The notes under the pieces are model-generated. The model worked only from the letters and a program-made list of their open reading frames with translations, was not told the origin of the DNA and did no database searches. This document shows, in pieces, positions 11,801-21,370 of a DNA stretch of 64,000 bases (its first letter is position 1; each line of letters opens with the position of its first letter). Origin of the DNA: Eutreptiella sp. 'Long Island Sound 2002' (taxonomy: Eukaryota; Euglenozoa; Euglenophyceae; Eutreptiales; Eutreptiaceae). The position numbers and the translations under genes were made by a program. The DNA lies in assembly GCA_964036045.1 (NCBI GenBank), contig CAXIWF010000168.1, forward strand, positions 178,402 through 242,401, read 5' to 3'.

Positions 11801-14055
11801 TTTTCCGAGAATTTTCCGAGAATTTTCCGAGAATTTTCCGAGAATTTTCCGAGAATTTTCCGAGAATTTTCCGAGAATTTTCCGAGAATTTTCCGTCAGT
11901 TTTCCGAGAATTTTCCGAGAATTTTCCGAGAATTTTCCGAGAATTTTCCGAGAATTTTCCGAGAATTTTCCGAGAATTTTTCGAGAATTTTCCGAGAATT
12001 ATCCGTCAATTTTCCGAGAATTTTCCGAGAATTTTCCGAGAATTTTCCGAGAATTTTCCGAGAATTTTCCGAGAATTTTCCGAGAATTTTCCGAGAATTT
12101 TCCGAGAATTTTCCGAGAATTTTCCGAGAGTTTTTCGTCAATTTTCCGAGAACTTTCCGAGAATTTTCCGAGAATTTTCCGAGAATTTTCCGAGAATTTT
12201 CCGAGAATTTTCCGAGAATTTTCCGAGAATTTTCCGAGAATTTTCCGAGAATTTTCCGAGAATTTTCCGAGAATTTTCCGGGAATTTTCCGAGAATTTTC
12301 CGAGAATTTTCCGAGAATTTTCCGAGAATTTTCCGAGAATTTTCCGAGAATTTTCCGAGAATTTTCCGAGAATTTTCCGAGAATTTTCCGAGAATTTTCC
12401 GAGAATTTTCCGAGAATTTTCCGTCAATTTTCCGAGAATTTTCCGAGAATTTTCCGAGAATTTTCCGAGAATTTTCCGAGAATTTTCCGAGAATTTTCCG
12501 AGAATTTTCCGAGAATTTTCCGAGAATTTTCCGAGAATTTTTCGAGAATTTTCCGAGAATTTTCCGTCAATTTTCCGAGAATTTTCCGAGAATTTTCCGA
12601 GAATTTTCCGAGAATTTTCCGAGAATTTTCCGAGAATTTTCCGAGAATTTTCCGAGAATTTTCCGAGAATTTTCCGAGAGTTTTTCGTCAATTTTCCGAG
12701 AATTTTCCGAGAATTTTCCGAGAATTTTCCGAGAATTTTCCGAGAATTTTCCGAGAATTTTCCGAGAATTTTCCGAGAATTTTCCGAGAATTTTCCGTCA
12801 ATTTTCCGAGAATTTTCCGAGAATTTTCCGAGAATTTTCCGAGAATTTTCTGAGAATTTTCTGAGAATTTTCCGAGAATTTTCCGAGAATTTTCCGAGAA
12901 TTTTCCGAGAATTTTCCGTCAATTTTCCGAGAATTTTCCGAGAATTTTCCGAGAATTTTCCGAGAATTTTCCGAGAATTTTCCGAGAATTTTCCGAGAAT
13001 TTTCCGAGAATTTTCCGAGAATTTTCCGAGAATTTTCCGGGAATTTTCCGAGAATTTTCCGAGAATTTTCCGAGAATTTTCCGAGAATTTTCCGAGAATT
13101 TTCCGAGAATTTTCCAAGAATTTTCCGAGAATTTTCCGAGAATTTTCCGAGAATTTTCCGAGAATTTTCCGAGAATTTTCCGAGAATTTTCCGAGAATTT
13201 TCCGAGAATTTTCCGAGAATTTTCCGTCAATTTTCCGAGAATTTTCCGAGAATTTTCCGAGAATTTTCCGAGAATTTTCCGAGAATTTTCCGAGAATTTT
13301 CCGAGAATTTTCCGAGAATTTTCCGAGAATTTTCCGAGAATTTTCTGAGAATTTTCCGAGAATTTTCCGAGATTTTTCCCAGATTTTTCCGAGAATTTTC
13401 CGAGAATTTTCCGATAATTTTCCGAGAATTTTCCGAGAATTTTCCGAGAATTTTCCGAGAATTTTCCGAGAATTTTCCGAGAATTTTCCGAGAACTTTCC
13501 GAGAATTTTCGGAGAATTTTCCGAGAATTTTCCGAGAATTTTCTGAGAATTTTCCGAGAATTATCCGAGAATTTCCGAGAATTTTCTGAGAATTTTCCGA
13601 GAATTTTCCGAGAATTTTCCGAGAATTTTCCGAGAATTTTCCGAGAATTTTCCGAGAATTTTCCGAGAATTTTCCGAGAATTTTCCGAGAGTTTTTCGTC
13701 AATTTTCCGAGAATTTTCCGAGAATTTTCCGAGAATTTTCCGAGAATTTTCCGAGAATTTTCCGAGAATTTTCCGAGAATTTTCCGAGAATTTTCCGAGA
13801 ATTTTCCGAGAATTTTCCGGGAATTTTCCGAGAATTTTCCGAGAATTTTCCGTCAATTTTCCGAGAATTTTCCGAGAATTTTCCGAGAATTTTCTGAGAA
13901 TTTTCTGAGAATTTTCCGAGAATTTTCCGAGAATTTTCCGAGAATTTTCCGAGAATTTTCCGTCAATTTTCCGAGAATTTTCCGAGAATTTTCCGAGAAT
14001 TTTCCGAGAATTTTCCGAGAATTTTCCGAGAATTTTCCGAGAATTTTCCGAGAAT
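4700..14055 (+). repeat. 28.2-kb-offset segmental duplication, copy 1
   Basis: Variant-unit order in this segment is reproduced at about 32910-42230. The offset is 28,218 bp at 4800-7590, 28,196 bp at about 7860-10380 and 28,174 bp at about 11027-13970, stepping by 22 bp (two units). Rare markers are shared, including the AATTATCCGTCA variant at 12001 and 40175, CCGGAAATTTT after GTCA near 11517 and 39691, and the 10-bp unit at 13565 and 41739. The match is lost after about 14050, where the next GTCA markers fall at different distances, and before about 4690. Confidence 0.85.
5820..10470 (+). repeat. 5.82-kb-period duplication, copy 2
   Basis: Counterpart of 1-4660, with matching GTCA, CTGAG, CCGGG, CCTAG, CCCAG, CGGAG and GCGAG markers throughout. 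A third copy lies at about 34040-38670 inside the distant 28.2-kb duplicate. The copy ends near 10470, where position 4660 continues with TCGAG then GTCA but this copy continues with a CTGAG pair. Confidence 0.85.
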
Positions 14056-14159
14056 TTTCCGAGAATTTTCCGTCAATTTTCCGAGAATTTTCCGAGAATT
14101 TTCCGAGAATTTTCCGAGAATTTTCTGAGAATTTTCTGAGAATTTTCCGAGAATTTTCC
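10471..14159 (+). repeat. GTCA/CTGAG/CCGGG higher-order repeats and the first ATAA-ATTATCC block
   Basis: Higher-order repeats with GTCA, CTGAG pairs, CCGGG and CCAAG markers run to about 13230. At 13340-13585 a different block appears: CTGAG, two CCGAGATTTTT, CCGATAA, CCGAGAACTTT, CGGAG, CTGAG, ATTATCC, a 10-bp unit, CTGAG. This block is rare in the left half and common in the right part of the window. A double CTGAG and GTCA series resumes at 13850-14190. No gene is supported. Confidence 0.8.
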
Positions 14160-15470
14160 GAGAATTTTCCGAGAATTTTCCGAGAATTTTCCGTCAATTT
14201 TCCGAGAACTTTCCGAGAATTTTCCGAGAATTTTCTAAAAATTTTCCGAGAATTTTCGGAGAATTTTCCGAGAATTTTCCGAGAATTTTCCGACAATTTT
14301 CCGAGAATTTTCCGAGAATTTTCCGTCAATTTTCCGAGAATTTTCCGAGAATTTTCCGAGAATTTTCCGAGAATTTTCCGAGAATTTTCCGAGAATTTTC
14401 CGAGAATTTTCCGAGAATTTTCCGAGAATTTTCCGAGAATTTTCCGAGAACTTTGCGAGAATTTTCCGAGAATTTTCCGAGAATTTTCCGAGAATTTTCC
14501 GAGAATTTTCCGAGAATTTTCCGAGAATTTTCCGAGAATTTTCCGAGAATTTTCCGAGAATTTTCTGAGAATTTTCCGAGAATTTTCCGAGAATTTTCCG
14601 AGAAAATTTTCTGAGAATTTTCCGAGAATTTTCCGAGAATTTTCCGTCAATTTTCCGAGAATTTTCCGAGAATTTTCCGAGAATTTTCCGAGAATTTTCC
14701 GAGAATTTTCCGAGAATTTTCCGAGAATTTTCCGAGAACTTTGCGAGAATTTTCCGAGAATTTTCCGAGAATTTTCCGAGAATTTTCCGAGAATTTTCCG
14801 AGAATTTTCCGAGAATTTTCCGAGAATTTTCCGAGAATTTTCCGAGAATTTTCCGAGAACTTTGCGAGAATTTTCCGAGAATTTTCCGAGAATTTTCCGA
14901 GAATTTTCCGAGAATTTTCCGAGAATTTTCCGAGAATTTTCCGAGAATTTTCGGAGAATTTTCCGAGATTTTTCTGAGAATTTTCCGAGAATTTTCCGAG
15001 AATTTTCCGAAAATTTTCCGAGAATTTTCCGAGAATTTTCCGAGAATTTTCCGAGAATTTTCCGAGAATTTTCTGAGAATTTTCCGAGAATTTTCCGAGA
15101 ATTTTCCGTCAATTTTCCGAGAATTTTCCGAGAATTTTCCGAGAATTTTCCGAGAATTTTCCGAGAATTTTCCGAGAATTTTCCGAGAATTTTCCGAGAA
15201 TTTTCCGAGAATTTTCCGTCAATTTTCCGAGAATTTTCCGAGAATTTTCCGAGAATTTTCCGAGAATTTTCTGAGAATTTTCCGAGAATTTTCCGAGAAT
15301 TTTCCGAGAATTTTCCGTCAATTTTCCGAGAATTTTCCGAGAACCTTCCGAGAATTTTCCGGGAATTTTCCGAGAACTTTCCGAGAATTTTCTGAGAATT
15401 TTCGGAGAATTTTCCGAGAATTTTCCGAGAATTTTCGGAGAATTTTTCGAGAAATTTCCGAGAATTTTCC
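14160..15470 (+). repeat. 1,311-bp tandem duplication, copy 1
   Basis: Begins near a GTCA unit (14193) and ends after CGGAG, TCGAG and CCGAGAAATTT near 15448. Rare markers shared with copy 2 at an offset of exactly 1,311 bp include CTAAAAATTTT (14235), CCGACAATTTT, several GAACTTTGCGAG units and the 13-bp unit CCGAGAAAATTTT at 14598-14610. The offset is 119 units plus 2 bp because the 13-bp unit is present once per copy. The two copies are adjacent. Confidence 0.92.
14598..14610 (+). repeat. 13-bp length-variant unit CCGAGAAAATTTT
   Basis: Two extra A residues lengthen the unit and shift the array phase from 1 to 3 modulo 11. An identical unit lies at 15909-15921, which makes it a marker for the 1,311-bp duplication. 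Confidence 0.95.
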
Positions 15471-16781
15471 GAGAATTTTCCGAGAATTTTCCGAGAATTT
15501 TCCGTCAATTTTCCGAGAACTTTCCGAGAATTTTCCGAGAATTTTCTAAAAATTTTCCGAGAATTTTCGGAGAATTTTCCGAGAATTTTCCGAGAATTTT
15601 CCGACAATTTTCCGAGAATTTTCCGAGAATTTTCCGTCAATTTTCCGAGAATTTTCCGAGAATTTTCCGAGAATTTTCCGAGAATTTTCCGAGAATTTTC
15701 CGAGAATTTTCCGAGAATTTTCCGAGAATTTTCCGAGAATTTTCCGAGAATTTTCCGAGAACTTTGCGAGAATTTTCCGAGAATTTTCCGAGAATTTTCC
15801 GAGAATTTTCCGAGAATTTTCCGAGAATTTTCCGAGAATTTTCCGAGAATTTTCCGAGAATTTTCCGAGAATTTTCTGAGAATTTTCCGAGAATTTTCCG
15901 AGAATTTTCCGAGAAAATTTTCTGAGAATTTTCCGAGAATTTTCCGAGAATTTTCCGTCAATTTTCCGAGAATTTTCCGAGAATTTTCCGAGAATTTTCC
16001 GAGAATTTTCCGAGAATTTTCCGAGAATTTTCCGAGAATTTTCCGAGAACTTTGCGAGAATTTTCCGAGAATTTTCCGAGAATTTTCCGAGAATTTTCCG
16101 AGAATTTTCCGAGAATTTTCCGAGAATTTTCCGAGAATTTTCCGAGAATTTTCCGAGAATTTTCCGAGAACTTTGCGAGAATTTTCCGAGAATTTTCCGA
16201 GAATTTTCCGAGAATTTTCCGAGAATTTTCCGAGAATTTTCCGAGAATTTTCCGAGAATTTTCGGAGAATTTTCCGAGATTTTTCTGAGAATTTTCCGAG
16301 AATTTTCCGAGAATTTTCCGAAAATTTTCCGAGAATTTTCCGAGAATTTTCCGAGAATTTTCCGAGAATTTTCCGAGAATTTTCTGAGAATTTTCCGAGA
16401 ATTTTCCGAGAATTTTCCGTCAATTTTCCGAGAATTTTCCGAGAATTTTCCGAGAATTTTCCGAGAATTTTCCGAGAATTTTCCGAGAATTTTCCGAGAA
16501 TTTTCCGAGAATTTTCCGAGAATTTTCCGTCAATTTTCCGAGAATTTTCCGAGAATTTTCCGAGAATTTTCCGAGAATTTTCTGAGAATTTTCCGAGAAT
16601 TTTCCGAGAATTTTCCGAGAATTTTCCGTCAATTTTCCGAGAATTTTCCGAGAACCTTCCGAGAATTTTCCGGGAATTTTCCGAGAACTTTCCGAGAATT
16701 TTCTGAGAATTTTCGGAGAATTTTCCGAGAATTTTCCGAGAATTTTCGGAGAATTTTTCGAGAAATTTCCGAGAATTTTCC
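15471..16781 (+). repeat. 1,311-bp tandem duplication, copy 2
   Basis: Repeats 14160-15470 marker for marker: GTCA at 15504, CTAAAAATTTT at 15546, the 13-bp unit at 15909, GAACCTTCC and CCGGG near 16650-16680, TCGAG near 16759. I saw no difference between the copies in the markers compared, which suggests a recent event. Confidence 0.92.
15909..15921 (+). repeat. 13-bp length-variant unit, second copy
   Basis: Same CCGAGAAAATTTT unit as at 14598, exactly 1,311 bp downstream. It moves the phase to 5 modulo 11. Confidence 0.95.
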
Positions 16782-18189
16782 GTCAATTTTCCGAGAATTT
16801 TCCGAGAATTTTCCGAGAATTTTCAGAGAATTTTCCGTCAATTTTCCGAGAATTTTCGGAGAATTTTCCGAGAATTTTCCGAGAATTTTCCGAGAATTTT
16901 CCGAGAATTTTCCGAGAATTTTCCGTCAATTTTCCGAGAATTTTCGGAGAATCTTTCGAGAATTTTCCGAGAATTTTCCGTCAATTTTCCGAGAATTTTC
17001 GGAGAATTTTCCGAGAATTTTCCGAGAATTTTCCGAGAATTTTCCGAGAATTTTCCGAGAATTTTCCGTCAATTTTCCGAGAATTTTCCGAGAATTTTCC
17101 GAGAATTTTCCGAGAATTTTCCCAGAATTTTCCGAGAATTTTCCGAGAATTTTCCGAGAATTTTCCGAGAATTTTCCGAGAATTTTCCGAGAATTTTCCG
17201 AGAATTTTCCGAGAATTTTCCGAGAATTTTCCGAGAATTTTCCGGGAATTTTCCAAGAACTTTCCGAGAATTTTCCGAGAATTTTCCGAGAATTTTCCGA
17301 GAATTTTCCGAGAATTTTCCGAGAATTTTCCGAGAATTTTCTGAGAATTTTCCAAGAATTTTCCGAGATTTTTCCGAGAATTTTCCGAGAATTTTCCGAG
17401 AATTTTCCGAGAATTTTCCGAGAATTTTCCGAGAATTTTCCGAGAACTTTCCGAGAATTTTCCGAGAAGTTTCCGAGAATTTTCTGAGAATTTTCCGAGA
17501 ATTTTCCGAGAATTTTCCGAGAATTTTCCGTCAATTTTCCGAGAATTTTCTGAGAATTTTCCGAGAATTTTCCGAGAATTTTCCGAGAATTTTCCGAGAA
17601 TTTTCCGAGAATTTTCCAAGAATTTTCCGAGAATTTGCCGAGAATTTTCCGAGAATTTTCCGAGAATTTTCCGAAAATTTTCCGAGAATTTTCCGAGAAT
17701 TTTCCGAGAATTTTCCGAGAATTTTCCGAGAATTTTCTGAGAATTTTCCGAGAATTTTCCGAGAATTTTCCGTCAATTTTCCGAGAATTTTCCGAGAATT
17801 TTCCGAGAATTTTCCGAGAATTTTCTGAGAATTTTCCGAGAATTTTCCGAGAATTTTCCGAGAATTTTCCGTCAATTTTCCGAGAATTTTCCGAGAATTT
17901 TCCGAGAATTTTCCGAGAATTTTCCGAGAACTTTCCGAGAATTTTCTGAGAATTTTCGGAGAATTTTCCGAGAATTTTCCGAGAATTTTCGGAGAATTTT
18001 CGGAGAATTTTTCGAGAAATTTCCGAGAATTTTCCGTCAATTTTCCGAGAATTTTCCGAGAATTTTCCGAGAATTTTCCGAGAATTTTCCGAGAATTTTC
18101 CGAGAATTTTCCGAGAATTTTCCGAGAATTTTCCGAGAATTTTCCGAGAATTTTCCGAGAATTTTCCGAGAATTTTCCGAGAATTTTCC
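16782..18189 (+). repeat. Mixed higher-order repeats between two duplication blocks
   Basis: Ordinary 11-bp units with GTCA units near 16787, 16838, 16924, 16980 and 17069, CCCAG near 17120, CCGGG-CCAAGAACTTT near 17245, CCGAGAAGTTT near 17462, and CCAAG then TTTGCCGAG near 17620-17640 followed by CCGAAAA. CGGAG and TCGAG markers close it near 18010. No gene is seen. Confidence 0.8.
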
Positions 18190-19510
18190 AACAGTTTTTC
18201 GTCAATTTTCCGAGAATTTTCCGAGAGGTTTCCGAGAATTTTCCGAGAATTTTCCGGGAATTTTCCGAGAATTTTCCGAGAATTTTCCGAGAATTTTCCG
18301 AGAATTTTCCAAGAACTTTCCGAGAATTTTCCGAGAATTTTCCGAGAATTTTCCGGGAATTTTCCGAGAATTTTCCGAGAATTTTCCGAGAATTTTCCGA
18401 GAATTTTCCGAGAATTTTCTGTCAATTTTCCCAGAATTTTCCGAGAATTTTCCCAGAATTTTCCGAGAATTTTCCGAGAATTTTCCGAGAATTTTCCGAG
18501 AATTTTCCGAGAATTTTCCGAGAATTTTCCTAGAATTTTCTGAGAATTTTCCGAGAATTTTCGGAGAATTTTCCGAGAATTTTCCGAGAATTTTCCGAGA
18601 ATTTTCCGAGAATTTTCCGAGAATTTTCCGAGGATTTTCCGAGAATTTTCCGAGAATTTTCCGAGAACTTTCTGAGAATTTTCCGAGAATTTTCCGAGAA
18701 TTTTCCGAGAATTTTCGGAGAATTTTTCGAGAATTTTCCGAGAATTTTCCGTCAATTTTCCGAGAATTTTCCGAGAATTTCCCGAGAATTTTCCGAGAAT
18801 TTTCCGAGAATTTTCCGAGAATTTTCCGAGAATTTTCCGAGAATTTTCCGAGAATTTTCCGAGAATTTTCCGAGAATTTTCCGAGAATTTTCCGAGAATT
18901 TTCCGAGAATTTTCCGAGAGTTTTTCGTCAATTTTCCGAGAATTTTCCGAGAATTTTCCGAGAATTTTCCGAGAATTTTCCGAGAATTTTCCGAGAATTT
19001 TCCGAGAATTTTCCGAGAATTTTCCGAGAATTTTCCGAGAATTTCCGTCAATTTTCCGAGAATTTTCCGAGAATTTTCCGAGAATTTTCCGAGAATTTTC
19101 CGAGAATTTTCCGAGAATTTTCCGAGAATTTTCCGAGAATTTTCCGAGAATTTTCCGAGAATTTTCCGAGAATTTTCCGAGAATTTTCCGGGAATTTTCC
19201 GAGAATTTTCCGAGAATTTTCCGAGAATTTTCCGAGAATTTTCCGAGAATTTTCCAAGAATTTTCCGAGAATTTTCCGAGAATTTTCCGAGAATTTTCCG
19301 AGAATTTTCCGAGAATTTTCCGAGAATTTTCCGAGAATTTTCCGAGAATTTTCCGAGAATTTTCCGAGAATTTTCCGTCAATTTTCCGAGAATTTTCCGA
19401 GAATTTTCCGAGAATTTTCCGAGAATTTTCCGAGAATTTTCCGAGAATTTTCCGAGAATTTTCCGAGAATTTTCCGAGAATTTTCTGAGAATTTTCCGAG
19501 AATTTTCCGA
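18190..19510 (+). repeat. 1.84-1.86-kb-offset duplication, copy 1
   Basis: Starts at the unusual CCAACAGTTTTTCGTCAA junction (18188). It carries CCGAGAGGTTT, CCGGG, CCAAGAACTTT, CTGTCAATTTT (18419), CCCAG, CCTAG, the rare CCGAGGATTTT (18631), GAGTTTTTCGTCAA (18926) and CCAAG (19254). Each has a partner 1,836-1,870 bp downstream in the same order. A 10-bp unit before GTCA near 19040 has no partner in copy 2. Confidence 0.85.
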
Positions 19511-20024
19511 GAATTTTCGGAGAATTTTTCGAGAAATTTCCGAGAATTTTCCGTCAATTTTCCGAGAATTTTCCGAGAATTTTCCGAGAATTTTCCGAGA
19601 ATTTTCCGAGAATTTTCCGAGAATTTTCCGAGAATTTTCCGAGAATTTTCCGAGAATTTTCCAACAGTTTTTCGTCAATTTTCCGAGAATTTTCCGAGAG
19701 GTTTCCGAGAATTTTCCGAGAATTTTCCGGGAATTTTCCGAGAATTTTCCGAGAATTTTCCGAGAATTTTCCGAGAATTTTCCGAGAACTTTCCGAGAAT
19801 TTTCTGAGAATTTTCGGAGAATTTTCCGAGAATTTTCCGAGAATTTTCGGAGAATTTTTCGAGAAATTTCCGAGAATTTTCCGTCAATTTTCCGAGAATT
19901 TTCCGAGAGGTTTCCGAGAATTTTCCGAGAATTTTCCGAGAATTTTCCGAGAATTTTCCGAGAATTTTCCGAGAATTTTCCGAGAATTTTCCGAGAATTT
20001 TCCGAGAATTTTCCGAGAATTTTC
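19511..20024 (+). repeat. Short local repeat carrying CCAACAG junctions
   Basis: GTCA units at 19553 and 19883 are each followed by plain units and then a CCAACAGTTTTTCG junction (19661 and 20024, 363 bp apart). Together with 18036-18188 this makes three GTCA-to-CCAACAG modules, with internal lengths of about 152, 108 and 141 bp. Confidence 0.8.
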
Positions 20025-21370
20025 CAACAGTTTTTCGTCAATTTTCCGAGAATTTTCCGAGAGGTTTCCGAGAATTTTCCGAGAATTTTCCGGGAATTTT
20101 CCGAGAATTTTCCGAGAATTTTCCGAGAATTTTCCGAGAATTTTCCAAGAACTTTCCGAGAATTTTCCGAGAATTTTCCGAGAATTTTCCGGGAATTTTC
20201 CGAGAATTTTCCGAGAATTTTCCGAGAATTTTCCGAGAATTTTCCGAGAATTTTCTGTCAATTTTCCCAGAACTTTCCGAGAATTTTCCCAGAATTTTCC
20301 GAGAATTTTCCGAGAATTTTCCGAGAATTTTCCGAGAATTTTCCGAGAATTTTCCGAGAATTTTCCGAGAATTTTCCTAGAATTTTCTGAGAATTTTCCG
20401 AGAATTTTCGGAGAATTTTCCGAGAATTTTCCGAGAATTTTCCGAGAATTTTCCGAGAATTTTCCGAGAATTTTCCGAGGATTTTCCGAGAATTTTCCGA
20501 GAATTTTCCGAGAACTTTCCGAGAATTTTCTGAGAATTTTCCGAGAATTTTCCGAGAATTTTCCGAGAATTTTCGGAGAATTTTTCGAGAATTTTCCGAG
20601 AATTTTCCGTCAATTTTCCGAGAATTTTCCGAGAATTTCCCGAGAATTTTCCGAGAATTTTCCGAGAATTTTCCGAGAATTTTCCGAGAATTTTCCGAGA
20701 ATTTTCCGAGAATTTTCCGAGAATTTTCCGAGAATTTTCCGAGAATTTTCCGAGAATTTTCCGAGAATTTTCCGAGAGTTTTTCGTCAATTTTCCGAGAA
20801 TTTTCCGAGAATTTTCCGAGAATTTTCCGAGAATTTTCCGAGAATTTTCCGAGAATTTTCCGAGAATTTTCCGAGAATTTTCCGAGAATTTTCCGAGAAT
20901 TTTCCGTCAATTTTCCGAGAATTTTCCGAGAATTTTCCGAGAATTTTCCGAGAATTTTCCGAGAATTTTCCGAGAATTTTCCGAGAATTTTCCGAGAATT
21001 TTCCGAGAATTTTCCGAGAATTTTCCGAGAATTTTCCGAGAATTTTCCGGGAATTTTCCGAGAATTTTCCGAGAATTTTCCGAGAATTTTCCGAGAATTT
21101 TCCGAGAATTTTCCGAGAATTTTCCAAGAATTTTCCGAGAATTTTCCGAGAATTTTCCGAGAATTTTCCGAGAATTTTCCGAGAATTTTCCGAGAATTTT
21201 CCGAGAATTTTCCGAGAATTTTCCGAGAATTTTCCGTCAATTTTCCGAGAATTTTCCGAGAATTTTCCGAGAATTTTCCGAGAATTTTCCGAGAATTTTC
21301 CGAGAATTTTCCGAGAATTTTCCGAGAATTTTCCGAGAATTTTCTGAGAATTTTCCGAGAATTTTCCGAG
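20025..21370 (+). repeat. 1.84-1.86-kb-offset duplication, copy 2
   Basis: Partner of 18190-19510. CTGTCA is at 20255, CCGAGGATTTT at 20478, GAGTTTTTCGTCAA at 20784, CCAAG at 21124, GTCA at 21236 and CTGAG at 21344. The match stops near 21370, where this copy enters CCGAGATTTTT and CCGATAA units. Confidence 0.85.

Larger units (their letters stand above)
1..13574 (+). repeat. Phase-locked homogeneous core of the array
   Basis: The first C of a unit falls on positions equal to 2 modulo 11 from position 2 to position 13565, that is 1,233 intervals of 11 bp with no net indel. I checked the phase at many points and saw no unit of another length. Variation here is almost entirely substitution plus gain or loss of whole units. 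The first length variant is the 10-bp unit at 13565-13574. This is the most regular stretch of the window. Confidence 0.9.

Noticed and set aside
13853-16786. 977-codon open frame on the minus strand, and many others of 60-870 codons on both strands
   Set aside because: They translate only the satellite unit. Starts are almost all TTG or GTG made by variant units, stops come from the same variants, several frames are open at once, and there is no non-repeat domain. I annotate none as CDS.
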